The notes beneath the pieces were generated by a model that was given only the letters and a program-made list of their open reading frames with translations, searched no databases and was not told the DNA's origin. A stretch of DNA of 38,937 nt, taken from Streptomyces sp. col6. Lineage in GTDB: Bacteria; Actinomycetota; Actinomycetes; Streptomycetales; Streptomycetaceae. Shown in pieces: positions 31,608-38,937 of this stretch; position 1 is the stretch's first letter; each line of letters opens with the position of its first letter. A program made the translations under genes and the position numbers. The stretch lies in NCBI RefSeq assembly GCF_008042035.1, contig NZ_RDBL01000013.1, positions 1 to 38,937 on the forward strand. The letters are read 5' to 3'.

Positions 31608-32293
31608 CTGCTGACGTCGTAGACCTTAGCACCCTGATCGGTGAGAGGAAAAATCGAAATACGGGGCGTCGGAGCGGGTGCCGACCGGGCCACCCGCACA
31701 CAGGCCCACAGCAGTACGTCCGGGCCCGGAAGCCAGGGGCTGCGCGTGTCCGGGGCCACCAGCCAGCGGGGCCCCGTATAGCCCTCGATGCAGGTCAGGG
31801 GCGGGACCGTCACCGCGTCCCCGGTGCCGTGACAGAGCAGCGGGGGCACCTTCGCACCGTCGCCCTCCTGGCTCTGCGGGGCGCCGCCCCACTCCTCCCA
31901 GTCCAGCAGCGAGGGCAGCCGCTGGGCCGTGCCCGGGGTGGCGAACAGCAGCATCCGGCCCCGGTGCGAGGCGACCGGGCCGGACCCCGGTCCGTCGGCC
32001 CACAGGTGCTCCAGCATCCGGCGCCCGAACAGCGTCGGTACGTTCACCACGTCGAACGCCGTGCCGCACGGCAGGACCCCGGGCGCCGTCGGGCGTGACT
32101 CCCACTGCGCCAGGGCGCTGCGCGGGTACGCCGTGGCCCCGGCCAGCCACGCGGCGCCGGCCGCGGTCACCTGAGCCGTCTGGTGCCGCGCGGGCTCGCG
32201 CAGCGCCGAGAAGAGGTCGGCCTCGTGTCCGGCGCCGGGACGGGGTCCGTCGCCATGGTGCAGGGTCGTTTCGTCGGGCAGCCATGCGGTCAT
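31598..32293 (-). CDS. Primase/polymerase-like (Prim-Pol N-terminal type) conserved protein
   Basis: 231 residues from ATG 32293 (MTAWLPDETTLHHGDGP). The pattern CGTAFDVVNVPTLFGRRML, GPVASHRGRMLLFATPG, LPSLLDW, CHGTGDAVTVPP and RWLVAPDTRSPWLPG matches the layout of the short actinobacterial proteins annotated as bifunctional DNA primase/polymerase. The acidic metal triad of active primases is not evident, so it may not be catalytic. Its stop codon (31598-31600) lies inside the acceptor stem of tRNA-Lys, and the final residues SRRR are encoded by the tRNA leader and 5' end. The name is moderately supported; the frame itself is convincing. Confidence 0.65.
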   Translation of the reverse strand: MTAWLPDETTLHHGDGPRPGAGHEADLFSALREPARHQTAQVTAAGAAWLAGATAYPRSALAQWESRPTAPGVLPCGTAFDVVNVPTLFGRRMLEHLWADGPGSGPVASHRGRMLLFATPGTAQRLPSLLDWEEWGGAPQSQEGDGAKVPPLLCHGTGDAVTVPPLTCIEGYTGPRWLVAPDTRSPWLPGPDVLLWACVRVARSAPAPTPRISIFPLTDQGAKVYDVSRRR

Positions 32294-32431
32294 GTGCACA
32301 GGTCTACCGGGAGTGATCAACCGGATTCCGAGAGTTGCCGAAAATCGGGACACGATAACCGCGCGAGGAGTATGGTTCGCGCGGGCATATGCCGGTGGTG
32401 GTACCCGGCGTCACCCCCGGGCTGCCGGACG

Positions 32432-32776
32432 CTACGACGGCGGCGGCGCGTTCAGAAGGGTGCGGCCGAACTCGACCATCTTCTTCGCGTAGTCCTCGGT
32501 CCACTCCGCCCGCCGCGCGATGTCCGCGGTCGTGAGCCGGTCGAAGCGGCGCGGATCGGCCAGCTGGGCCGCGGCTATCGCCTGGAACTCGACCGCGCGG
32601 TCGGTTGCCGCGCGGAACGCCAGGGCCAGTTCCGTCGCCCGCCCCAGCAGCTCCTTCGGATCGTCCATCGACTCCAGGTCGAAGAAGTGCTCCGGGTCCG
32701 CGACGGCCGCGGCCGGCTCGAAGAGCAGGGGTGCGGGACGCAGCCGCTGCTGCTCGCTCCGCTCGGGTTGTGCCAT
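32432..32776 (-). CDS. Conserved small helical protein, possible helix-turn-helix
   Basis: 114 residues from ATG 32776, with GGAGGAAG six bases upstream. No membrane segment or signal. Charged N-terminus, then helices (PKELLGRATELALAFRAATD, FQAIAAAQLA), and a C-terminal segment FDRLTTADIARRAEWTEDYA with the spacing of a helix-turn-helix. I do not recognise the family. It is on the same strand as the helicase gene, 115 bp downstream with a hairpin between, so it may be separately transcribed. Confidence 0.75.
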   Translation of the reverse strand: MAQPERSEQQRLRPAPLLFEPAAAVADPEHFFDLESMDDPKELLGRATELALAFRAATDRAVEFQAIAAAQLADPRRFDRLTTADIARRAEWTEDYAKKMVEFGRTLLNAPPPS

Positions 32777-32853
32777 GTGGTCTTCCTCCTCGGACGGCTC
32801 CGACGGCCACCCTCAATTGTCCAGTGCGCCGCAAGGGCGCATCACTCCCGCCA

Positions 32854-32886
32854 CCGGGGCGCGCGGCGGCCCGGCCGCGCCCCCGG
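32854..32886 (-). terminator. Probable terminator of the nuclease-helicase operon
   Basis: CCGGGGCGCGCGGC pairs with GCCGCGCCCCCGG with one bulge, six bases after the helicase stop (minus strand). Confidence 0.65.
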
Positions 32887-32891
32887 CGCAC

Positions 32892-34226
32892 TCAACAAGG
32901 CAGGCGCACCCGGTGTTCCGCCAGATGTGCCAGCACCGCGTGGTTCGCCTCCCAGCCGTCCGGGAACTCCACGGTGACGCCCAGCTGGACCGGCTCCGTC
33001 GACGGGTGCTCGTCCAGCAGGTCCGCCACGCCCTCGCGGCAGACCACGATGCACGCGTGCCGGTGGCGGGAGGCCAGCACGCACAGCCGGCCCGTCTCCA
33101 GATGGAACGCGGTGGCGTCCGGGCGGCCCGACAGCGGGTGCAGCACCACCGTCACGTCGAACTCGCGGCCCTGCAGCCGGTTCGCCGTGTCCACCGCGAC
33201 CCCCGTCACCCCCAGCTCCGCCAGCGCGGCGCGCACCGCCGCCGCCTGGTCGCGGTGGGCCGTGCCGACCGCGACCCGGTCCGCCGTCACCGGCGCCGGA
33301 TCGGGCGACCGCTCACTGGTGGCCGCGCCGCCCCGGTCCAGCAGCCGGCGCACCACCAGGGCGACCGCCCGCACCGCCTCCGGATCGGTGCGCGGGGTGT
33401 GCCGGGCCGGCAGTTCGAGGAGCCCCCAGCCCGACTCCGCCGCTTCGTCCAGCACCCGGTCCGCCGCCGACCCGTCCGACGCGACCCCGAAGGACAGCCG
33501 CCGGTCGCCGTGGTCCGTGCCGCTGCGGAACGGGGTGTACGGGTAGAACGCGTCCGACACCAGCGGAGCCGCCGACGCCGGCAGCCGCCAGGAGACCGGC
33601 AGCCGGTGCTGCGGCAGCTCCGGGTTGTGCGCGAGCAGCGTGCTCACCGCGCTCGCCGAGGGGTCGTAGCTCAGCCCCGCCCACTGGTCCGCGCCGACGA
33701 TCGAGAACGGGTCCAGCTGACCCGGATCGCCCACGAACAGCGCCCGTTCGAACAGCCCGGCCACGGCCAGCAGCGCGTCCGAGCGCATCTGGTACGCCTC
33801 GTCGACGATCGCCTGCCCCCACGGCTCCACGTTCTTCACATGGGCCCACTTCGCCGCCGTCGAGATGACGACGTCCAGCCCCGCCAGATCCGCCGCCTTC
33901 GCCGACTTGCGTACGTTCTCCAGGCCGTCCAGCACCTTGTCGTACGGATCGGAGTCGCTGCTGTGCAGCCGGCCCACCGGCAGCTCGGGCTCCTTCTCCG
34001 CGAGCCGCACCACCAGGTCGTCCACCTGCGCGTTCGTCTGCGCGACCACCATCAGCGGGCGGCCCGCCGCGGCCAGCTCCAGCGCGGCGCGCACCACCAG
34101 CGTCGACTTGCCCGCGCCCGGCGGGGAGTCCACCACGACACCCCGGGCCGTGCCGTTCAGCGTGTCGTCCAGGATCCTCGCGGTGGCCAGGCCCGCCGCC
34201 GCGCCCGGGTCGAATACGGCCGTCAC
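32892..34226 (-). CDS. SF1 helicase / ATPase, Upf1-like
   Basis: 444 residues from GTG 34226, overlapping the stop of the gene before it (GTGA). Motif I SPPGAGKSTL (34-43), Ia VVAQTNAQVDDLVVRL, motif II VDEAYQ (141-146), motif III VGDPGQLDPF (165-174), IV-like VSWRLP, V-like VDTANRLQGREFDVTVV and VI-like VLASRHRHACIVV follow in the order and spacing of Upf1/Dna2-type SF1 helicases. It lacks the N-terminal beta-barrel and any nuclease domain of larger relatives; those may be supplied by the two overlapping genes upstream. Likely to act on DNA or RNA in the cytoplasm. Its role is undetermined. Confidence 0.83.
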   Translation of the reverse strand: MTAVFDPGAAAGLATARILDDTLNGTARGVVVDSPPGAGKSTLVVRAALELAAAGRPLMVVAQTNAQVDDLVVRLAEKEPELPVGRLHSSDSDPYDKVLDGLENVRKSAKAADLAGLDVVISTAAKWAHVKNVEPWGQAIVDEAYQMRSDALLAVAGLFERALFVGDPGQLDPFSIVGADQWAGLSYDPSASAVSTLLAHNPELPQHRLPVSWRLPASAAPLVSDAFYPYTPFRSGTDHGDRRLSFGVASDGSAADRVLDEAAESGWGLLELPARHTPRTDPEAVRAVALVVRRLLDRGGAATSERSPDPAPVTADRVAVGTAHRDQAAAVRAALAELGVTGVAVDTANRLQGREFDVTVVLHPLSGRPDATAFHLETGRLCVLASRHRHACIVVCREGVADLLDEHPSTEPVQLGVTVEFPDGWEANHAVLAHLAEHRVRLPC

Positions 34227-35836
34227 AGCAGGTCCTCCGGGGTCACGGGGTCGGGCAGCTCGGCCGCTTCGAGGCCGCCCGGCGGACCGCCGTGGGTCCA
34301 CGGCGTCTCCTCGGCGTCCGGCAGCTGCGGCCCGCCGCGCTGGTCGTGCTCGAACAGGGTCCAGGCGATCCGGTCGCCCGGCTCCGGGACCGACCCCGGG
34401 GCGGGCTCCTTGCCGCGCCCCATCCGGTCGGTGATCCGCAGCACCAGCGAGCGCGCGCCGCCCTCCTCCTCGTCCGCCGGGCCGAACGCCACGAACTGGG
34501 CGGTCTGCGGCTTGCCGTCCAGCGAGCGGTAGACCTTGACGCCCTCGCCCAGCTGCGGCCGCTCGTCCGTGCGGACCGTGACCAGCGGGCGCGGCGAGGG
34601 CCGCTTCGACTCGCTGTACGCCATCTCCACCGCGGTCACCTCCCCGAGGAACGCCTCCCCGGCCAGCCGCCGGCCCGCCAGCACCAGCGGATCGTCCAGC
34701 GCCTCCTGCGCCTCCAGCTGTGCCTGGGCCGTCTCGCGCGCGGCCAGCTTGCGGGCGGCCGTCACCGCGTCGTCCCGGCGCGGCTGCGGCGGCTCACCGG
34801 AGCGCACCCGGTCGCGATGGGCGGTGAACGACCAGCGGTCCCTGGTCCAGCGGTCCTCGGTCCTGGCCCCTTCGGGCAGCTCCCGCAGCAGGTCCAGGCC
34901 CCGCCACACCGCGTCCCAGGTCGGCCGCAGCACCCCGGCGAGCAGCGCCCTGATCTCGCGCTCGGCCCCGGTCAGCTCCGCGAGCCGGGCATCTGCGGCG
35001 AGCCCGTCCTCGGCCGCCGCCAGCGAAGCGCGCGCCCGGTCGTACTTCTCGATCGCGGGGGCCAGCAGCCGGTTGTCGAAGTCCGGGTCGGTGGCCGGGC
35101 CGGCCGGCGGGCACAGCAGCTGCCCCGCCGCGTCCCGGGCCAGCTCCGCGCGGAGCGCCGCCTCCGCGCCGGACTCGCCGGCCGGCGGGTCGATCCAGGC
35201 GAGCAGGGCCCCCAGGTGCTGGTCCTCCAGATTCGACTGGCCGGTCGCCCAGTGCCGGTTGAGCAGATCCGTGCAGGCGAGCAGCAGCGAGGAGCCGGGG
35301 ACCCGGGCCCGCTCGCCGTAGTGCGTCAGCCAGCGCCCGAGCAGCGGGACCCGGGCGGGCGCCGGATACGGCGTGTCCGGGTCGTCCTCGGCGGTGCGGC
35401 GGAAGCGCATCGAGCGGCCCAGCAGCCGGACGAACTCGACGCCCGCCCGGCTCGGCACCACGAGCTGCGCCGCGTCCACGCACAGCTCGGTCTCGACCTT
35501 GACGCGCTTCCCGGTCGCCGGATCGGTCTCGCCCCGCTCGGCCGGCTCGACGACGTCCGCGTACGACTCGATGTGCGGCAGGACCGCCTCGGCCAGCTCG
35601 GCGAGGAACGCGAAGCGCAGGTCCCGGTCGCGGGGCTGGGCCACGGCCAGCAGCCGGGGCGCCTCCCGGTCCGTACCGACGAGCGCGCCGAGCGGGGCGC
35701 CCGCCTCGCCCGCCGTGGTCAGCGGCACCAGGACGAGCGGCCGGCCGGTCAGCCGGCGGTGGCGCACGGTGGCCGTCGGCCTGGCGCGCCCGCTCTCCAC
35801 GGCCTCCAGCCGGGCCAGCGTGGTGATCAGTGACAT
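34223..35836 (-). CDS. Large protein of unknown function between nuclease and helicase genes
   Basis: 537 residues from ATG 35836, overlapping the nuclease gene by 10 bp upstream and the helicase gene by 4 bp downstream. No signal peptide or membrane helix. The first 130 residues are alpha/beta; the centre (about 190-400) is rich in Arg, Glu and Ala and probably helical. The C-terminal part (about 405-500) looks like a beta-barrel: LGEVTAVEMAYSESK, RPQLGEGVKVYRSLDG, PGDRIAWTLFEHD. That pattern resembles the OB/1B-type domain that precedes the motor in Upf1- and Dna2-like helicases; this comparison is mine and untested. I recognise no catalytic motif. Operon position suggests a scaffold or DNA-binding subunit. 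Confidence 0.75.
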   Translation of the reverse strand: MSLITTLARLEAVESGRARPTATVRHRRLTGRPLVLVPLTTAGEAGAPLGALVGTDREAPRLLAVAQPRDRDLRFAFLAELAEAVLPHIESYADVVEPAERGETDPATGKRVKVETELCVDAAQLVVPSRAGVEFVRLLGRSMRFRRTAEDDPDTPYPAPARVPLLGRWLTHYGERARVPGSSLLLACTDLLNRHWATGQSNLEDQHLGALLAWIDPPAGESGAEAALRAELARDAAGQLLCPPAGPATDPDFDNRLLAPAIEKYDRARASLAAAEDGLAADARLAELTGAEREIRALLAGVLRPTWDAVWRGLDLLRELPEGARTEDRWTRDRWSFTAHRDRVRSGEPPQPRRDDAVTAARKLAARETAQAQLEAQEALDDPLVLAGRRLAGEAFLGEVTAVEMAYSESKRPSPRPLVTVRTDERPQLGEGVKVYRSLDGKPQTAQFVAFGPADEEEGGARSLVLRITDRMGRGKEPAPGSVPEPGDRIAWTLFEHDQRGGPQLPDAEETPWTHGGPPGGLEAAELPDPVTPEDLL

Positions 35837-37038
35837 GCGGCGCACCCCTCCAGTGCCTCGGCGCGCAGGGCCGCAGCGCGGCGCAGGGCGGCGACCGCGG
35901 GGTCGGCCGGATCGCCCTCCTTGCCGGCGGCCGCCGCCAGCACCCCGGCGACCGTCGTCAGGCCGCCCAGCTCGCCCCGCACCCCGCGCCCCAGCGCCTC
36001 GACGGCCCCCTCGGAGCGGGCCCGGGACCGGCAGTGGAACGCCAGCTCGCAGGAGGACAGGCACTCCGGCGCATAGGCCGCGGTGACCGACTCGACGGCC
36101 GTCTCCAGGTCCTCGGGGGAGCGCTCCGGGTCGAAGGTGGCGCCCTCGGGGAGGGCCGCTGCGATCTCCTCGATGCGGGTGAGCCGGGTCAGCTGGCGGC
36201 GGGTGACGGCGCGCTGCTTGCGTACGTCGACGACGGAGGCGGCCGGCAGGTTCGAGAAGTCCTTGGGGCACACCAGCAGCACCCGGTGGCCCACCCGGGC
36301 CCCGTCCGTGACCTCCGCGACCCGCTCCAGCGCCAGCACGTACACCGCGGACTGGCGGGCCGCCGCACCCACCTTCGCGGCGTCGGCGGAACCGTCGATC
36401 ATGGGGAACGACTTGATCTCGACGACCGTCCAGGTGCCGTCGGGGTGCACCACCACCGCGTCCGGCTCCAGATAGGCGGGCGAGCCCGCGACCTCCAGGG
36501 CGAGCATCGGGTGGTCGAGCAGCGCCCAGCCGCCCGACTCCGTCGCCTCCCGCAGCGCGAGCGCGGTCCGGGCCGCGCGGCCCTGGGGCCCGGCGGCCGT
36601 CAGATCGGGCACCGCCACGTCACGCGGCGGTTCACCGGAGCCGCCGAGCCGCTCGTGCAGCAGGCGCATCAGCTCCGTACCGCCGTCGGCCTTGACCCGG
36701 GCCTCGAAGGCGTTGCCCCGCATGAAGGCGAACTGGGACTGGCCGAAGGGCGCCGGTGAGCCCAGCGCGGAGGCGAGCGCACCCTTGTCGACCCCGGCGC
36801 CGTCGAGCAGGGCGCGGCGCTTGCAGCCCGGGTTGGCGGCGAGGGCCGCGAGCGCGCGGGCGTCCAGCGGGCGCGGGGCGACCGCCGGTCCTCTCAGCTC
36901 AGCGAGACGCCGCCGCAGGGTCTCCGTCGGGGGTCCGTCCGGCATCGGCGGCGACATCGGACCGGGCAGGCGGACCGGCCGCTGCTGCCGCGTCGGACGG
37001 TTCTGCGGAGGAGGTCCGCTGGCCGGGGATTCGCTCAC
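35827..37038 (-). CDS. PD-(D/E)XK nuclease of RecB/Cas4 type with four-cysteine Fe-S pattern
   Basis: 403 residues if started at GTG 37038; ATG 37068, 36957 and 36945 are alternatives and none has a strong ribosome site. The nuclease core reads E112 in GNAFEARVK, EPD (191-193), E207 and K209 in WTVVEIKSF, then Q230-x3-Y234 (QSAVYVLAL), the RecB/Cas4 QxxxY motif. Cys72 (NPGCKRR) and C327-x3-C331-x5-C337 form the split Cys set that holds a 4Fe-4S cluster in AddB, Cas4 and Dna2. A GCAACH tail ends the protein. It should cut DNA. The 5' end overlaps the PAP2 gene by at least 47 bp on the same strand. Confidence 0.8.
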   Translation of the reverse strand: MSESPASGPPPQNRPTRQQRPVRLPGPMSPPMPDGPPTETLRRRLAELRGPAVAPRPLDARALAALAANPGCKRRALLDGAGVDKGALASALGSPAPFGQSQFAFMRGNAFEARVKADGGTELMRLLHERLGGSGEPPRDVAVPDLTAAGPQGRAARTALALREATESGGWALLDHPMLALEVAGSPAYLEPDAVVVHPDGTWTVVEIKSFPMIDGSADAAKVGAAARQSAVYVLALERVAEVTDGARVGHRVLLVCPKDFSNLPAASVVDVRKQRAVTRRQLTRLTRIEEIAAALPEGATFDPERSPEDLETAVESVTAAYAPECLSSCELAFHCRSRARSEGAVEALGRGVRGELGGLTTVAGVLAAAAGKEGDPADPAVAALRRAAALRAEALEGCAACH

Positions 37039-37870
37039 CCGCCGAAGTCTTGCACCCGGCACTGACATCCGGGGACTTCGTGGTCGCGGACACCTGGGCG
37101 AAGCGGGGCAGGACCGCGGCCCTGACCCGGTCGGCCAGCCGTATCACGGGCCGGGCCAGCAGGGCCCCGACGCCCATCACGGCGCAGCCGGCGACCGCGT
37201 CGAGGAAGTAGTGGTTGGCGGTGCCCATCACGACGAACGTGGTGAGCAGCGGGTAGGCGATGCCCGCGGCCCGCAGCGCCGGGTGCTTGGCGTGGCGCCA
37301 CAGCAGGATGCCGCACCACAGCGCCCAGCCGACGTGCAGGCTGGGCATCGCCGCGTACTGGTTGGTCATGCCGCCCATGCCGCGCGGCGCGCTCGCCTCC
37401 GTGCCCCACCAGCCGTACGAGCTGTACTGGGCCATCGTGTCGACGAATCCGTACTTCGCGTCCAGCAGCCTGGGCGGGCACGTCGGCATCAGCGTGAAGC
37501 CGATCAGACCGAGCATGGTCGAGGTCATCAGCCAGGTGCGGGCCCTGCGGTACGCGGCCGAGTGGCGGCGGAACATCCAGATCAGGACGGCCGGGGTGAC
37601 CACGTAGTGCAGGGAGGCGTACGCGAAGTCGGAGGGTATGCCTATGGAGGCGTGCGCCGTGAACAGGCGGTTGAGCGGGTGCTCCGCGTTCAGGAACAGC
37701 GCCTTTTCCAGGTCCAGGATGCGCAGACCGTGGTCGACGGCCGTGGACACGTCACCGCGTACGAGGAGCCGGCCGCCGGAGTACGCCGCGTACACCAGGG
37801 CCAGGAGCGGCAGCTCGGTCCACCAGCGGAGCCGGTGGAGCGGAGCGGGCGCGGTGGTGGCGTGCGGCAT
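36899..37870 (-). CDS. PAP2-superfamily membrane phosphatase / inositol phosphotransferase-like
   Basis: 323 residues from ATG 37870 with GGAG nine bases upstream; upstream starts at 37885 and GTG 37966 have no better site. Six hydrophobic helices. Conserved PAP2 motifs are MPSLHVGWALW and TANHYFLDAVAG (His and Asp of the charge relay); the segment LMPTCPPRL fits the Aur1/IPC-synthase-like subgroup. Such enzymes transfer or remove phosphate-linked head groups of membrane lipids at the outer face. The last 65 residues after the final helix are disordered (Ala/Ser/Pro) and share DNA with the start of the nuclease gene in another frame. Confidence 0.8.
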   Translation of the reverse strand: MPHATTAPAPLHRLRWWTELPLLALVYAAYSGGRLLVRGDVSTAVDHGLRILDLEKALFLNAEHPLNRLFTAHASIGIPSDFAYASLHYVVTPAVLIWMFRRHSAAYRRARTWLMTSTMLGLIGFTLMPTCPPRLLDAKYGFVDTMAQYSSYGWWGTEASAPRGMGGMTNQYAAMPSLHVGWALWCGILLWRHAKHPALRAAGIAYPLLTTFVVMGTANHYFLDAVAGCAVMGVGALLARPVIRLADRVRAAVLPRFAQVSATTKSPDVSAGCKTSAGERIPGQRTSSAEPSDAAAAAGPPARSDVAADAGRTPDGDPAAASR

Positions 37871-38107
37871 CCGGAACTTCTCCATCACGTGTTCATGCGG
37901 CCGACTGCGGGCGTTCAACCGTACGGTGCGCGTCGGCCGCGTGTCCCCCGGGGGTGTGGTCGGCACCCCTCAGCTGCTCGGATTCATCTGTGGTCTGTGG
38001 GACGCCGTCGCGGCCCCCCGGGTTGCCTCATGTGCAGGTACGGGATGATGGGAACAAGATCTCAGATTCCGCATCCCAGGTCCCAGCTTTTCAGGGAGAA
38101 CCCTTTT

Positions 38108-38704
38108 ATGGCACCGCGCATCCTGCTCGCCCGGCACGGGCAGACGGAATGGTCCCTCAACGGCAGGCACACCGGCAGGACGGACATCCCGCTGCTCGAC
38201 GCCGGACGCGAGGGGGCGAAGCTCCTCGGCGAGCGGCTGCACAAGGGGCCGTGGGCCGAGCTGCGCGACCTGGAGGTCCGCACGAGCCCGCTCGTCCGCG
38301 CCTCCGAGACCTGCGATCTCGCGGGCTTCGGCGACCGCGCACAGCCGTGGGACACGCTGATGGAGTGGGACTACGGGGCGTACGAGGGACTGACCCCGGC
38401 CGAGATCAAGGCCGGGCGGCCGGACTGGTTCATCTGGCGCGACGGGGTGCCGGAGGGGGAGAGCACGGCCCAGGTGTCGGCCCGTGCCGACGAGATCGTG
38501 GAGTGGGCCCGCTCGGCCGACCGCGACGTCCTGGTCTTCGCCCACGGCCACATCCTGCGGGCGCTGGGCGCGCGCTGGCTGGGCGAGGACATCGCCTTCG
38601 GCGCCCGCATCTGGCTGGCCCCGACGTCCCTGTCCGTCCTCGGCTGGGCTTACGGCGCCCCGGCCATCCAGAAATGGAACGACACGGGGCACCTTGAGCG
38701 GTGA
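38108..38704 (+). CDS. Histidine phosphatase family protein (phosphoglycerate mutase-like)
   Basis: 198 residues from ATG 38108 with GGGAGAA eight bases upstream. The RHG catalytic motif is at residues 9-11 (ILLARHGQTEWSLNGRHTGR), the second Arg in VRTSPLVRASETC, Glu in LMEWDYGAYEGL and the second catalytic His in LVFAHGHILRALG. Members are either mutases or broad acid phosphatases; the short length and lack of the mutase insert favour a phosphatase. Its own promoter would be in the 237 bp before it. It is followed by intergenic repeats. Confidence 0.85.
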   Translation: MAPRILLARHGQTEWSLNGRHTGRTDIPLLDAGREGAKLLGERLHKGPWAELRDLEVRTSPLVRASETCDLAGFGDRAQPWDTLMEWDYGAYEGLTPAEIKAGRPDWFIWRDGVPEGESTAQVSARADEIVEWARSADRDVLVFAHGHILRALGARWLGEDIAFGARIWLAPTSLSVLGWAYGAPAIQKWNDTGHLER

Positions 38705-38728
38705 ACCACGCGGTGACCGGTGCGAACT

Positions 38729-38847
38729 CCAGCCGGTCCGGCGCGTGTGACGGGGCCGGTGCGCCGGTGACACCCAGCCGTCCGGCGCGTCTGGCGGGGC
38801 CGGCCCGCCCGGCCAACCCAGCCCGTCCGGCGATTGAGGACGGAACC
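38729..38847. repeat. Three degenerate tandem units, period 44-45 bp
   Basis: Units begin CCAGCC(G)GTCCGGCG at 38729, 38774 and 38818. The first two continue with similar CGT-GTG/CTG-CGGGGCCGG; the third leads into GATTGAGGACGG. The sequence CAGCCCGTCCGGCG-TTGAGGAC is of a type that recurs between streptomycete genes. It may also form the terminator of the phosphatase gene. Confidence 0.7.
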
Positions 38848-38937
38848 CCCTGCCCCGGTCCGGGGCGCCCCCGCTCGGACCTCAGCCCAGGGCCCCGGAA
38901 CGCGCGCCGCCCCCGCACGCAACGGTTCCGTCCTCAA
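38834..38937. repeat. Inverted repeat cut by the right window edge
   Basis: TTGAGGACGGAACC (38834-38847) is exactly complementary to GGTTCCGTCCTCAA (38924-38937). The match runs to the last base of the window and probably continues beyond it into the reverse of CGCCGGACGGGCTG. Confidence 0.8.

Noticed and set aside
38041..38084. Imperfect inverted repeat GGGATG...CATCCC before the histidine phosphatase gene
   Set aside because: Arms of six with mismatches and a long loop; not strong enough for an operator or terminator call.

Overview
The window is a high-GC chromosomal segment from a Streptomyces or close relative. The signs are the overall GC content, codon use with G/C third positions, many GTG starts, GTGA/ATGA stop-start overlaps, DasR-type operators, a LAXTG surface protein, tRNA genes without encoded CCA, and families typical of the genus (DUF6412, DUF3311, ROK regulators, STAND/TPR proteins). 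No rRNA, CRISPR array, complete insertion sequence or prophage was seen. The reading below comes from the sequence alone; no database search was run.

Layout. 1-4.2 kb, minus: a partial SEC-C protein, a STAND NTPase with TPR repeats and an overlapping two-helix membrane protein; the last two look like one signalling or conflict module. 4.3-8.3 kb, plus: DUF3311 and sodium:solute symporter, DUF6412 and YidC/Oxa1 insertase behind a promoter overlapped by a 30-bp palindrome, then a fumarylacetoacetate-hydrolase-family enzyme. 8.4-11.2 kb: Gfo/Idh/MocA oxidoreductase and UPF0303 gene, divergent from a ROK regulator across a perfect operator. 11.4-19.4 kb: surface and envelope genes (LAXTG protein, NagD-type phosphatase, secreted protein plus class F sortase, NlpC/P60-like peptidoglycan-binding protein plus SPFH protein, DasR-controlled lytic polysaccharide monooxygenase). 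19.5-21.1 kb: a DHA2 drug-efflux pump with an operator in its promoter spacer. 21.3-27.9 kb: IclR regulator and an ectoine-type ABC importer (ehuBCDA order), divergent from an EutA-like isomerase and a flavin-dependent monooxygenase; a 189-bp palindromic MITE-like element lies in the ehuB leader. 27.9-31.5 kb: PAS-GGDEF-EAL protein and a secreted M6 metalloprotease. 31.6-38.9 kb: a primase/polymerase-like protein, a three-gene nuclease / unknown / helicase operon, a PAP2 enzyme, a histidine phosphatase, and two Streptomyces-type intergenic repeats at the right edge.

Three identical tRNA-Lys(CUU) genes lie on the minus strand within 16.5 kb, each followed by its own hairpin terminator.

The two best candidates for an undescribed system are (a) the nuclease-unknown-helicase operon at 32.9-37.0 kb, which together carries the parts of a split Dna2-like enzyme (Fe-S RecB/Cas4-like nuclease and Upf1-like SF1 helicase), and (b) the STAND/TPR protein with its overlapping membrane partner, which share an unusual AAGGD-x-x-x-NA-x-G motif.
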